Assembly: GCA_030651575.1 (NCBI GenBank)
Contig: JAUSFB010000051.1
Location: 1 to 64,000, forward strand
Source of the DNA: Phaeospirillum sp.
Lineage (GTDB): Bacteria > Pseudomonadota > Alphaproteobacteria > Rhodospirillales > Magnetospirillaceae
DNA length: 64,000 bases
Direction of reading: 5' to 3'
Each line of letters begins with the position of its first letter. Position 1 is the first letter of the stretch. This document shows, piece by piece, positions 7,858 to 16,144 of this stretch. The position numbers were made by a program, and so were the translations under genes. A model generated the notes under the pieces. That model saw only the letters and a program-made list of their open reading frames with translations, made no database searches and was not told the origin of the DNA.

Positions 7858-9108
7858 CTATTCCACCGCCGCGCGCCGAAGCGCCACGACGTTGTCGCCA
7901 GCATCCGCCTTCGGGATGATGATGGCGCAGAAATCCGCCCAATCCTGCATTAGCCGGGAGCGCTTTTCGAACAGGTCGCCGCGCCGATAGGCTGCCTCGA
8001 CCTTGTCGCCGATGGTATGGGCCAGAGCCATCTCTGCCACGTCGCGCGGATAGGCGGTGCGCTCTGCTGCCCAATCCCGGAAGGTGGAGCGGAAGCCGTG
8101 CGCGGTAAGGTCACCATGGCCCATCCGGCGCAGCAGCATCAGAAATGCCATGCCCGACAGCGGGCGCTTATCCTTGGCACCGGGAAAGACGTAATCGGAC
8201 GAGCGGACCTTGGCCATGGCCTCCAGCACCGCCACGGCGGCGTCGGATAGCGGCACCCGGTGTTCGCGTCCTGCCTTCATGCGGTCGCCGGGGATGGTCC
8301 AGGTCTTCTTGACCAGATCAATCTCCGACCACATCGCACCGACAACTTCGCCGGTCCTGGTGCCGGTCAGGATTTGAAATTCCAGGCCCTTCGCGCTGAT
8401 GCCGTCATGGGTGCGCAGCAGCGCCATGAACTTGCCCATGCTGTCATAGGCCAGGGCGGCGTGATGCTCGACCTTCTTGACCTTGGAGCGGGCGGGCAGC
8501 AGCTTGTCCAAGTGCCCCTTCCACCGGGCGGGATTGTCGCCATGCCGATGCTTCCGGGCTGTCGCCCAATCCAATACCGACTCAATGCGGCCCCGAAGGC
8601 GGGAGGCCGTTTCCGTCTTGGTGTTCCAGATCGGTTCCAGAACCTTCAGAACCAGCCCGGTCTCCACCGCCGCCACTGACAGGTCGCCGAAGACAGGATA
8701 GGCGTAGGTGGCCAGGGTATTGGTCCATTGCGAAGCGTGTTTGGCATTCCGCCAACCCGCCTCATGGGCGGCTATGTACTTCGTGGCGCACTCGCGGAAG
8801 GTCATCGCCTTGGCGGCGTCGGCCAGCACCATCAGCTTCTCAGACTTCCGGGCATCAATCGGGTCTATGCCGTCACGAACCAGCTTGCGACAGCGGCGGG
8901 CCTCCTCGCGGGCCTCCGCCAGCGACACGGTGTTGACCGCGCCCAAGCCCATCTCGCGGGCCTTGCCTGCCAGGGTGAAGCGGAACAGCCAGGATTTCGT
9001 GCCGTAGGCGGAGACCTGAAGATAGAGGCCGTCGCCGTCGCCGTAGTAGCCGCGCTCAGTGACCGTTGCGACTGTCCTGGGGCTGAGTCGATTGACGCTA
9101 CGTGCCAT
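7858..9108 (-). CDS. P4-type tyrosine recombinase (integrase)
   Basis: About 416 residues with the P4-integrase layout. An N-terminal DUF4102-type arm-binding domain (GDGDGLYLQVSAYGTKSWLFRF) is followed by a core-binding domain at about 110-200 and a catalytic domain. Catalytic residues are visible: Arg in TGTRTGEVVGAMW, HGFR in LTAHGFRSTFRDW, His in LAHTIGDKVEAAY, and the tyrosine nucleophile in that last motif (AAYRRGDL). ATG at 9108 was chosen; a GTG at 9123 in frame is an alternative. No tRNA is seen next to it. The protein looks intact although the rest of the element appears lost. Confidence 0.93.
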   Translation of the reverse strand: MARSVNRLSPRTVATVTERGYYGDGDGLYLQVSAYGTKSWLFRFTLAGKAREMGLGAVNTVSLAEAREEARRCRKLVRDGIDPIDARKSEKLMVLADAAKAMTFRECATKYIAAHEAGWRNAKHASQWTNTLATYAYPVFGDLSVAAVETGLVLKVLEPIWNTKTETASRLRGRIESVLDWATARKHRHGDNPARWKGHLDKLLPARSKVKKVEHHAALAYDSMGKFMALLRTHDGISAKGLEFQILTGTRTGEVVGAMWSEIDLVKKTWTIPGDRMKAGREHRVPLSDAAVAVLEAMAKVRSSDYVFPGAKDKRPLSGMAFLMLLRRMGHGDLTAHGFRSTFRDWAAERTAYPRDVAEMALAHTIGDKVEAAYRRGDLFEKRSRLMQDWADFCAIIIPKADAGDNVVALRRAAVE

Positions 9109-9116
9109 GATGGCCC

Positions 9117-9150
9117 TACCCACAAACCGTTACCCACATCTCTACCCACA
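9117..9150. repeat. Three TACCCACA direct repeats upstream of the integrase
   Basis: TACCCACA occurs at 9117-9124, 9131-9138 and 9143-9150, spaced 14 and 12 bases. They lie immediately upstream of the integrase start codon. Short direct repeats at this place are typical of arm-type binding sites for a tyrosine recombinase, which also often repress its promoter. Function is inferred from position only. Confidence 0.45.
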
Positions 9151-9454
9151 ACGATACATGCGATTGAGGGGTTCATCAAGAGACATTGGGAAACAGGTCG
9201 TCGTAAGAATGGCCTAGAGCCTTGGCTTCATTTGAGGCAATGAGGGATGTGGTGAAATGCTGTTTTGGCGGACGCCCAATCCGCCATTACTTCCAAAGAA
9301 TAGATTTCCCGACGCAGTGAACCTTGGGCGAAAGTCCGGGGTTCCGCGCCGGTTTTGGCGTCTTGCCGTTGGCATCGGAATACGGCTACCCTAAGCCCGT
9401 CAGGAGGAGGCGGAACGCCGCCCGTCCGGCGCCACTGCGACAGCGAGATTTGAC
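9151..9454. other. Non-coding stretch between integrase and NTF2-like gene
   Basis: I see no supported gene here and no tRNA that could serve as an integration target. A small perfect hairpin (TGGCGGA at 9266-9272 with TCCGCCA at 9280-9286) is present without a T-tract. One end of the integrated element could lie in this stretch, but I could not identify matching att repeats. Confidence 0.45.
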
Positions 9455-9874
9455 ATGGATCGGTTCATGCGAGGGTACAAGGCCGCTTGGGAACAGCGAG
9501 ACCCAGGCATGTTCGCGGCCCTCTTCCAGCCGGACGGACGCTACCACAACACCCCCTTCCAGGTTCAGCACGGCGTCGCCGAACTGGTCGAGTACTGGAA
9601 GCGAGTGCAGCTTCAAGAAGACGTCCACGTCACCTACGAGATCCTGGCCGACAAGGATGGGGTCGGCCTGGCCCACTGGCACGTTACCTATCAGGTCGCG
9701 TCCGAGGAGCTGTTCCAGATCTGGGCCAAATCGACGGGAACCAACCTTGTGTCCCGGAAGCCGGGCGAGCCGCTGCCCCGGATGGTGCTGGATGGCGTTC
9801 TCCAGGCCTCCCTCGTGGAAGGCCTGTGCGCCGAGGCGCGCATCTGGTGGCACAGCATGCCCCTGGCGAAATAA
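9455..9874 (+). CDS. NTF2-like/SnoaL-like small protein
   Basis: 139 residues beginning MDRFMRGYKAAWEQRDPGMF, followed by ALFQPDGRYHNTPF. This is the typical opening of the nuclear-transport-factor-2/SnoaL fold: helix with W, then D and an F-x-DG-x-Y strand. Length fits a single domain. Members are enzymes or binding proteins with diverse substrates, so function cannot be set. It stands alone between the integrase remnant and a leftward zinc-ribbon gene. Confidence 0.7.
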   Translation: MDRFMRGYKAAWEQRDPGMFAALFQPDGRYHNTPFQVQHGVAELVEYWKRVQLQEDVHVTYEILADKDGVGLAHWHVTYQVASEELFQIWAKSTGTNLVSRKPGEPLPRMVLDGVLQASLVEGLCAEARIWWHSMPLAK

Positions 9875-9931
9875 GGACAGCTCGCTTTCCGACGTATCAG
9901 GCACGAGCCCCGTGGAATATCGGCCCCGGCC

Positions 9932-10174
9932 TCATCCGGCCAGACGGAGGCCCTGATCCACCTCGACGCGAACCACCGGGGTCTGGGAGGCCGCGCCATG
10001 CGGCTCGTCATCGCCGATGCGGGTGTGAAAGCACCCCAGGCACCACAGCACCGGCGCCAGCACACGCTCGCTCACGATGGAATGGCGGGTGCGGCGGCCG
10101 CAATGGGGGCAGTGGCGGAAGTCGTTGTGAGCGGGGCTCATGTCTGAAGAAACTCGATGGTGAACGGTAGGCAT
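9932..10174 (-). CDS. Small zinc-ribbon protein
   Basis: 80 residues with CPHCG (HNDFRHCPHCGRRTRH) and CLGC (LWCLGCFHTR), a four-cysteine zinc-ribbon arrangement. The ATG at 10174 has an AGGG site; an internal ATG at 10141 is an alternative start. I do not recognise a specific family. Coding is supported by the paired Cys motifs. Confidence 0.5.
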   Translation of the reverse strand: MPTVHHRVSSDMSPAHNDFRHCPHCGRRTRHSIVSERVLAPVLWCLGCFHTRIGDDEPHGAASQTPVVRVEVDQGLRLAG

Positions 10175-10333
10175 TGACTAATCCCTGAGGTGAGGACCTT
10201 CAAGCGAAGGTTCCGTGACGGATTCAACATCCGGCACCCCCATTAGCCAGGGCGATTGTGGCCGCACGATGGCCGACTGCAACCAACTCTTCATTATTCC
10301 TCGGCCACCAACACTGGCAAGCTTCCGGGACAA

Positions 10334-10588
10334 ATGTTCGAGGAGGATAGGTTGGACGATCTTGATTACGCCGCCGAACGGTCCGAAGCCTTCACGGAAT
10401 CCGCCCTAAGATCCGTTCTGGGCCGCATGGCCGGAGCCCCCTCCTCGGGGGTTTGCCGGTCTTGCACCGACACCATCGAAACCGAGCGCCTGCGCGCCAA
10501 CCCCATGGCCCGGCAATGCCGGAGCTGCGCCGCCGAAGAAGAATATCTCCGCCACCGCTCGCGCCGCTGCGGCCCGCGCGAGAACTGA
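10334..10588 (+). CDS. DksA/TraR-family C4 zinc-finger protein
   Basis: 84 residues. The C-terminal half carries the DksA/TraR zinc finger: CRSCTDTIETERLRANPMARQ followed by CRSCAAEEE, four cysteines spaced as in the family. The N-terminal part is short and acidic (FEEDRLDDLDYAAERSEAF), as in TraR-like short forms that bind the RNA polymerase secondary channel. The ATG at 10334 was chosen because it gives the usual TraR length; an upstream ATG at 10256 adds a non-matching extension. Short forms are often phage- or plasmid-borne, consistent with the element remnant next door. Confidence 0.7.
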   Translation: MFEEDRLDDLDYAAERSEAFTESALRSVLGRMAGAPSSGVCRSCTDTIETERLRANPMARQCRSCAAEEEYLRHRSRRCGPREN

Positions 10589-10610
10589 GGAAAGTCCCGC
10601 ACCGCCCGAT

Positions 10611-11372
10611 CTAAGCCGGCGGCATCCGGACCGCGCCGTCAAGACGAATGGCGCTGCCGTTGAGCATGGGATTGTCGCAGATGGCCAGCACCATCTTGGC
10701 GAACTCCTCCGGCCGCCCCAGGCGATGGGGGAACAAGGTGGAGGCCACCAGTCCGTCCATCACCTCGTCGGGCATGCCGGCCAGCATGGGAGTCTCCATA
10801 TAGCCCGGCGCCACCGCCATGACCCGGATGCCCAGCGGCGCCAGTTCGCGCGCCGCCGGCAGGGACAGCGCCGCCACCCCGCCCTTGGACGAGGCATAGG
10901 CGCACTGACCGATCTGACCATCCCAGGCGGCGATGGAGGCGGTGTTGACGATAACGCCGCGCTCGCCGCCCTCCAGCGGCTCCAGCCCGGCCATGTCGGC
11001 CGCCGCCAGACGCATGACGTTGAAGGTGCCGACCAGATTGACCTGAATGACGCGAGCGAAGGTCTCCAGCGGCATCGGCCCCTTGCGGCCGACCACCTTG
11101 CCCGGCGTCACCACCCCGGCGCAACTGATGCAGATCCGGGCCGGGCCATGGGCGGCGCGGGCCTTGGCGATGGCGGCCAGGGTGGACGCCTCGTCGGTCA
11201 CGTCGCAGCCGGCGAAAACCCCGCCGATCTCCTGGGCGGTGGCCTCGGCCCTGGCGGAATCGATGTCGAACACCGCCACCTTGACGCCATGGGCCGCCAG
11301 GGCGCGCGCCGTCGCCTGCCCCAGACCCGAACCGCCACCGGTGACGATGGCGGCCAACCCGTTGATGTTCAT
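10611..11372 (-). CDS. SDR-family 3-hydroxyacyl-CoA dehydrogenase (HSD17B10-like)
   Basis: 253 residues of a classical short-chain dehydrogenase: NAD-binding TGGGSGLG near the N-terminus, catalytic Ser in [11 protein letters not shown], and YASSKGG (Tyr and Lys). The [19 protein letters not shown] region and C-terminal [15 protein letters not shown] are typical of type II 3-hydroxyacyl-CoA/3-hydroxy-2-methylbutyryl-CoA dehydrogenases. The likely role is NAD-dependent oxidation of a branched 3-hydroxyacyl-CoA in isoleucine or related degradation. It is the third gene of a leftward operon with the HIBCH-type hydrolase and MatB-like ligase. Substrate is inferred from family and context. Confidence 0.85.
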   Translation of the reverse strand: MNINGLAAIVTGGGSGLGQATARALAAHGVKVAVFDIDSARAEATAQEIGGVFAGCDVTDEASTLAAIAKARAAHGPARICISCAGVVTPGKVVGRKGPMPLETFARVIQVNLVGTFNVMRLAAADMAGLEPLEGGERGVIVNTASIAAWDGQIGQCAYASSKGGVAALSLPAARELAPLGIRVMAVAPGYMETPMLAGMPDEVMDGLVASTLFPHRLGRPEEFAKMVLAICDNPMLNGSAIRLDGAVRMPPA

Positions 11373-11414
11373 TTCCGCTCTCCTGCTTATTGCCGTCGCC
11401 CGCCCCCGATCGGG

Positions 11415-12458
11415 TCAGCCCACCCCGAACGCCAGATCGCCGCAGGCCGGCACCGCATCGAACGGGGCCAGCACCTCGGCGGCATCGCCCGCCACCCGCC
11501 AGACGGGTCTGTTGTCGCGATCGATCAGCAGGGCGCGGACGCCTTCGATGAAGTCCTGGGCCGGGGCCAGTTCCATGGCGAGGCGGAACTCCATCTTCAT
11601 GCAGTCGTCGAATGACAAGGCCCGGCCACGCCGGATCATCTCGAAGCTGACCGCCACCAGATGGGGCGACTTGCCGGCGATGGTGGCCAGGGTCTCGGCC
11701 GCCCAGGGGTCGGACTCGGCCGCCAGCGCCGCCAGCGCCTCGGCCAGGGTGGCCTTGCCGAAACAGCGGTCGATCAGGGCGCGCTTGTCGTCCAGGCCGG
11801 CCGGGCCGGGGTCGCTGGCAAAGCCGGTCAGCGTCGCCGCGACCTCGGCGTCATCGCGGGCCTCGGACAGGGCTTCCCGCAGGGCGGGCAGGCGCTCGGA
11901 CTCCACATAATGAGTGGCGATGCCCACATGCAAGGTATCGGCTGCCTTCAGCCGCGCCCCGGTGAGGCCGAGATACAGGCCGATATGGCCGGGCAGATGG
12001 GGCAGGAAGTGGCTGCCGCCCACATCGGGGAAAAAACCGATGCCGGTTTCCGGCATGGCGAACAGGGTGCGCTCGGTGGCGACGCGGAACCGGCCATGCA
12101 CCGAGACCCCGACGCCGCCGCCCATGACGATGCCGTCAAGCAGCGCCACATAGGGTTTCGGCATGGTCTTGATCCGGCGATTCAGCCGGTATTCGTCGCG
12201 GTAGAAGGCGGCGACGAATACACGGTCGCCGGCCTTGCAGGCCTCGAACAGCAGTTTGATGTCGCCACCGGCGCAAAACGCCTTTTCCCCCGCGCCCTCA
12301 ATCACCACGGCGGTGACGGCGGGGTCGGCGGCCCAGGCGTCCAGCTGGGGATGGATGGCGTGGACCTGATCGAGCGTCAGGGCGTTGAGCGCCTTGGGCC
12401 GGTCGAGGATGATGCGCCCCAGATTACCGACCCGTTCGAATTGAAGTTCCTCGTGCAT
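11415..12458 (-). CDS. 3-hydroxyisobutyryl-CoA hydrolase (enoyl-CoA hydratase family)
   Basis: About 347 residues of the crotonase fold. The oxyanion-hole motif FCAGGDIK and the HIBCH-type block (GIVMGGGVGVSVHG, then FAMPETGIGFFPDVG) separate it from ordinary enoyl-CoA hydratases of about 260 residues. The enzyme would release free 3-hydroxyisobutyrate from its CoA ester in valine degradation. The ATG at 12458 overlaps the stop of the upstream ligase (TGATG), indicating translational coupling. 3-Hydroxyisobutyrate dehydrogenase, the next step, is encoded nearby at 16145. Confidence 0.88.
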   Translation of the reverse strand: MHEELQFERVGNLGRIILDRPKALNALTLDQVHAIHPQLDAWAADPAVTAVVIEGAGEKAFCAGGDIKLLFEACKAGDRVFVAAFYRDEYRLNRRIKTMPKPYVALLDGIVMGGGVGVSVHGRFRVATERTLFAMPETGIGFFPDVGGSHFLPHLPGHIGLYLGLTGARLKAADTLHVGIATHYVESERLPALREALSEARDDAEVAATLTGFASDPGPAGLDDKRALIDRCFGKATLAEALAALAAESDPWAAETLATIAGKSPHLVAVSFEMIRRGRALSFDDCMKMEFRLAMELAPAQDFIEGVRALLIDRDNRPVWRVAGDAAEVLAPFDAVPACGDLAFGVG

Positions 12459-13984
12459 CACAGATTCGCCTTCCACATCGCGGCATAACTCTCGCGCAGC
12501 AGATTTTTCTGCACCTTGCCCATGGCGTTGCGCGGCAGGTCGCTGACCAGCACCACCTGCTTGGGCACCTTATAATTGGCCAGCCGGCCGCGCAGCGAGG
12601 CGATCACCCCGTCCGGGGTCAGGCCGCCGTCATGGGGCGTCACCACGATGGCAAGGCCGGCCTCGCCGAAATCCGGGTGCGGCATGCCGACCACGGCGGA
12701 TTCGATCACGCCGTCCATGCGGTCGATGGCGTCCTCCACCTCCTTGGGGTAGACGTTGTAGCCGCCCGAGATGATCAGATCCTTGGCCCGGCCGACGATG
12801 GAGACATACCCCCTCTCGTCGATCACGCCCACATCGCCGCTCTTGAAGAAGCCGTCTTCGGTGAACTCGGCCTTGGTCTTCTCCGGCATGTTCCAGTAGC
12901 CCTTGAAGATATTCGGCCCCCGGACCTCGATGATGCCGACCTCGCCCTGGGGCAGCGCCTGACCGTCCTCGCCGGTGATGCGCAAATCCACATCCGGCAG
13001 GGGAAAGCCGACGGTGCCGGCCCGCCGTTCGCCGTCCAGCGGGTTCGAAGTGAACATGCCGCCCTCGGTCATGCCATAGCGTTCCAGGATGGCATGGCCG
13101 GTCCTGGCGGAAAATGCGGCGAAGGTCTCTTCCAACAGCGGGGCCGAGCCCGAGATGAACAGCCGCATATGGCGACAGGCCTCCGGCGTCAGGTTGGGAC
13201 TGGCGACCAGACGAGTGTAAAAGGTCGGAACCCCCATGAACACGGTGGTGCGCGCCAACAGCCCGATCGCCTGCTCGGCGTCGAATTTGGGGCAGAAAAT
13301 CATGGCGGTGCCGTTCAGCAACACGCAGTTGATCGCCACGAACAAGCCATGAGTATGAAAGATCGGCAGGCAGTGCAGCAGCACGTCGTCGGGCGCGAAC
13401 CCCCACAGCTTGTGCAAGGTCATGGCATTGCTGGCCAGATTGGCGTGGCTCATCATGGCGCCCTTGGGCCGCCCGGTGGTGCCCGAGGAATAGAGGATGG
13501 CGGCGATGTCGTCGCCGCCCCGCGCGGTGGTGACGAAGTCGGGGCTCTGGCCCCTGGCGCGCCCGGTCAGGCTGCCGTCGCCGGCCGCCCCCAGGGTCAA
13601 CACGCCGGCGGTGATCCCGGCCTTGACCACCAGCGCCTCCAGCTCGGCCATGCGATGGGGCTGGCACACCACGGCGGTGGGCGCGGCGTCGGACAGGAAG
13701 TATTCCAACTCGTCGGACTGGTAGGCGGTGTTGAGCGGCAGCAAGATCGCCCCGGCCCGCATGCAGGCGAGATACAGCACCACCGCCTCGGCGGATTTAT
13801 CCACCTGCACCGCCACCCGGTCGCCGGGCGCGACCCCGGCTTCGATCAGCACGTTGGCGAAGCGGCCGGAGGCGGCCTCCAACTCACCATAGGTGAGAAC
13901 ATCCCCGCCGGGAACCTCGATAAATGGACGCGAGCGATCGGCGGGAAAGCGCGAGCGGAACAGCTCGAACAGATTGTCCAACAT
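12458..13984 (-). CDS. matB: Malonyl-/methylmalonyl-CoA synthetase-like AMP-forming ligase (MatB family)
   Basis: 508 residues of the ANL superfamily. The P-loop reads YSSGTTGRPKG, the A5 motif ERYGMTEGGM, and the C-terminal lysine lies in PRNAMGKVQK. The N-terminal text (VQVDKSAEAVVLYLACMRAG, LPLNTAYQSDELEYFLSD) follows MatB of Rhodopseudomonas closely from memory. The family ligates malonate or methylmalonate to CoA. The ATG at 13984 with GGGGAG upstream was chosen; the longer open frame crosses the promoter. With valine-pathway genes downstream, methylmalonate is a plausible substrate, but this is inference. An inverted repeat that could be an operator lies 70-100 bases upstream. Confidence 0.82.
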   Translation of the reverse strand: MLDNLFELFRSRFPADRSRPFIEVPGGDVLTYGELEAASGRFANVLIEAGVAPGDRVAVQVDKSAEAVVLYLACMRAGAILLPLNTAYQSDELEYFLSDAAPTAVVCQPHRMAELEALVVKAGITAGVLTLGAAGDGSLTGRARGQSPDFVTTARGGDDIAAILYSSGTTGRPKGAMMSHANLASNAMTLHKLWGFAPDDVLLHCLPIFHTHGLFVAINCVLLNGTAMIFCPKFDAEQAIGLLARTTVFMGVPTFYTRLVASPNLTPEACRHMRLFISGSAPLLEETFAAFSARTGHAILERYGMTEGGMFTSNPLDGERRAGTVGFPLPDVDLRITGEDGQALPQGEVGIIEVRGPNIFKGYWNMPEKTKAEFTEDGFFKSGDVGVIDERGYVSIVGRAKDLIISGGYNVYPKEVEDAIDRMDGVIESAVVGMPHPDFGEAGLAIVVTPHDGGLTPDGVIASLRGRLANYKVPKQVVLVSDLPRNAMGKVQKNLLRESYAAMWKANL

Positions 13985-14053
13985 GCGGCGTCTCCCCGAA
14001 AATCCCAAGGCTGGCTTTAGCCGATAGCACAGCGCGCATCCTGGCGCCAGATT

Positions 14054-14087
14054 ATTGTATCCAGAATACGCATATTTTGGATACAAT
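14054..14087 (-). promoter_or_regulatory. Candidate GntR operator upstream of the matB-like operon
   Basis: A perfect 10-bp inverted repeat, ATTGTATCCA (14054-14063) and TGGATACAAT (14078-14087), with a 14-base AT-rich spacer. It begins one base after the gntR stop and lies 70-100 bases before the ligase start. FCD-type GntR proteins bind TTGTATACAA-like sites, so the adjacent regulator is the natural candidate. Confidence 0.55.
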
Positions 14088-14088
14088 C

Positions 14089-14748
14089 CTACGACATGAT
14101 GGACACGAACTCGGCAAAGATATCCGCCTGAATGGTGACATGCTTGCGCATGGCCGCCTGCGCCCGGTCGGGGTCGGCGGCCAGGATGGCGGCGACCACC
14201 TCGTCATGCTCGCGAAAGCTGCCCTCGACCCGCTGAGGGTGGTTCAACTGGTAGCGGCGATAGGGCGCCAGACGGGCGAACAGCGAACGCGCCATCTCCT
14301 TCAGCACCTCGTTATGGCTGCCGTCATAGATGGAATCGTGGAAGGCCCGGTTGACGGCGTAGTATTCATCCAGATCGCGGGCGGCGCACATGCGGGCGGC
14401 GGCGGCGTGCAACCCGGCCAGATGGTCCTTTTCGTCAGGCGACATGCGGCGCGCGGCAAAGCGGGCGCACAGCCCCTCGACCTCGCTCATGACCTCGAAC
14501 ATCTGGACCATGCGGTGGAGGTCCAAGGGCGCCACTACCGCGCCCTGACGCGGCTTCTTGACCACCAGACCGGAATAGACCAGTTGCAGGATAGCCTCGC
14601 GCACCGGGGTTCGCGACAGGCCGAACCGAGCCGCCAGACTTTCCTCGTCCAGCCGGGTTCCGGGCCGCAACACCCCCTGGAAGATGTCCTTTTCGATGGC
14701 TTGGCGGATTTCCTCCGCCCTCGTCCCCGGCCGCTTCTGCTCGTTCAT
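14089..14748 (-). CDS. GntR-family (FCD) transcriptional regulator
   Basis: 219 residues. The N-terminal winged helix reads AIEKDIFQGVLRPGTRLDEE, then LAARFGLSRTPVREAILQL, the GntR signature. The C-terminal domain (residues about 80-210) is all-helical FCD with the metal-ligand pattern D...H in NRAFHDSIYDGSHNE and a later HDEVVAAI. It sits between the rightward acyl-CoA dehydrogenase and the leftward ligase operon and probably controls both. The ligand may be an acyl-CoA or organic acid; this is inferred from neighbours. Confidence 0.88.
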   Translation of the reverse strand: MNEQKRPGTRAEEIRQAIEKDIFQGVLRPGTRLDEESLAARFGLSRTPVREAILQLVYSGLVVKKPRQGAVVAPLDLHRMVQMFEVMSEVEGLCARFAARRMSPDEKDHLAGLHAAAARMCAARDLDEYYAVNRAFHDSIYDGSHNEVLKEMARSLFARLAPYRRYQLNHPQRVEGSFREHDEVVAAILAADPDRAQAAMRKHVTIQADIFAEFVSIMS

Positions 14749-14797
14749 CGCCGCTCCACACCCATATCCGTCGCCGCTTCAATATACATGCTCCGTC

Positions 14798-14856
14798 AGA
14801 CATGTCTAAGGCGTATCGCTTTCTTGCACACAAAAATCATCTTGTCCGTATACAGG
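14798..14856. promoter_or_regulatory. Candidate operators in the gntR/acd divergent region
   Basis: Between the divergent gntR (14748) and acyl-CoA dehydrogenase (14969) genes are the perfect palindrome AGACATGTCT (14798-14807) and a near-palindromic TTGTCCGTATACAGG (14842-14856). Either could be a regulator site. They do not closely match the TTGTATCC repeat upstream of the ligase, so one regulator for all sites is not proven. Confidence 0.3.
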
Positions 14857-14968
14857 AACTGGACCAATCGCATCCCGTATGATAAATCCATACCCATCGG
14901 TCGAAATGATCGATACCCTCGCAGACCAGAACCGGGGCGTCAGACTCCGGCACAGGGATGGAAGCGTT

Positions 14969-16105
14969 ATGGATTTTGGCCTTTCCGAGGACCAGGAAGC
15001 CTTTCGACGCGCGGCCCGGGATTTCGCCGAGGGCGAGATGGCGCCCCATGCCGCCCTGTGGGACGAGGACGGCATCTTTCCGGAAGACGCCCTGCGCAAG
15101 GCGGCCGGCCTGGGCTTCGCCGGCATCTATGTGCAAGACGATGTGGGCGGCTCGGCCCTGTCGCGGCTTGACGCCGCCCTGATCTTCGAGGAACTGGCCG
15201 CCGCCTGTCCGTCCACCGCCGCCTATATCTCGATCCACAACATGGCGTCTTGGATGATCGACAGCTTTGGCGACGACGAACAGCGCCGCCGCTGGCTGCC
15301 CGACCTCGCCACCATGCACCACTTCGCCAGCTACTGCCTGACCGAACCCGGCGCCGGCTCGGACGCTGCGTCGCTGCGCACCAAGGCCGAACGCGACGGC
15401 GACCATTACATATTGAACGGCACCAAGGCCTTCATCTCCGGCGGCGGCCGCTCCGACATCTATGTGGTGATGGTCCGCACCGGCGGCCCCGGCCCCAAGG
15501 GCATCTCGTGCATGGTGGTCGAGGCCGGCACCCCCGGCCTGTCCTTCGGCAAGCAGGAAAAGAAACTGGGCTGGAAAAGCCAGCCGACCGCCTCGGTCAT
15601 CCTCGAAGACTGCCGGGTGCCGGTGGCCAACCGCATCGGGGCCGAGGGCGACGGCTTCAAGATCGCCATGAAGGGCCTGGACGGCGGCCGGATCAATATC
15701 GGCGCCTGCTCGCTGGGCGGCGCCCGGCGCTGCCTGGAACTGGCCATCGACTACACCAAGCAACGCCAGCAGTTCGGTCAACCTATCGCCGCCTTCCAGG
15801 CCACCCAGTTCCGCCTCGCCGACATGGCCAGCGAATTGGAGGCCGCCCGGCTGATGATCCATCGCGCCGCCTGCTCGCTGGACCGCAAGGCCCCCGAGGC
15901 CACGGTGCAGTGCGCCATGGCCAAGCGTATCGCCACCGATGTGGGGTTCCAGGTGGTGGATGCGGCGCTGCAACTGCACGGCGGCTACGGCTACATCAAG
16001 GAATACCCCATCGAACGCTATCTGCGCGACCTGCGGGTCCACCAGATTCTCGAAGGGTCCAACGAAATAATGCGGGTCATCATCGGACGGGCGTTGACGC
16101 AATAA
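14969..16105 (+). CDS. Isobutyryl-CoA dehydrogenase-like acyl-CoA dehydrogenase (ACAD8 type)
   Basis: 378 residues of the FAD-dependent acyl-CoA dehydrogenase fold: N-terminal helical domain, [14 protein letters not shown] in the FAD-binding middle domain, and [21 protein letters not shown] and [10 protein letters not shown] (catalytic Glu region) at the C-terminus. The ATG at 14969 follows GGAAGCGTT; upstream codons would add an unmatched extension. The enzyme would convert isobutyryl-CoA to methacrylyl-CoA and pass electrons to ETF. The next gene is 3-hydroxyisobutyrate dehydrogenase, which supports a valine role. Confidence 0.88.
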   Translation: MDFGLSEDQEAFRRAARDFAEGEMAPHAALWDEDGIFPEDALRKAAGLGFAGIYVQDDVGGSALSRLDAALIFEELAAACPSTAAYISIHNMASWMIDSFGDDEQRRRWLPDLATMHHFASYCLTEPGAGSDAASLRTKAERDGDHYILNGTKAFISGGGRSDIYVVMVRTGGPGPKGISCMVVEAGTPGLSFGKQEKKLGWKSQPTASVILEDCRVPVANRIGAEGDGFKIAMKGLDGGRINIGACSLGGARRCLELAIDYTKQRQQFGQPIAAFQATQFRLADMASELEAARLMIHRAACSLDRKAPEATVQCAMAKRIATDVGFQVVDAALQLHGGYGYIKEYPIERYLRDLRVHQILEGSNEIMRVIIGRALTQ

Positions 16106-16127
16106 GCGGGCGGGACGTCCGCGTCCC
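16105..16127. repeat. GC-rich dyad between acd and mmsB
   Basis: A hairpin GGGACG-TCCG-CGTCCC (16112-16127) lies between the two genes. Its left flank GCGGGCGGGACG also occurs, in complementary form, in the larger dyad at 23205-23261, suggesting a small dispersed repeat family. There is no T-tract, so it is unlikely to be a strong terminator. Confidence 0.4.
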
Positions 16128-16144
16128 AAGACAGGGAGAAGCAC

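Noticed and set aside
9117-9150. Short regularly spaced repeats considered as a CRISPR remnant
   Set aside because: Repeat unit is 8 bases with 4-6 base gaps and only three copies; no cas genes. Integrase-binding sites fit better.
9151-9454. Possible tRNA attachment site next to the integrase
   Set aside because: I searched for T-arm (GGTTCGAATCC-like) and acceptor pairing and saw none.
12632-14020. A 462-codon rightward open frame
   Set aside because: Antisense to the MatB-like ligase whose catalytic motifs are unambiguous.
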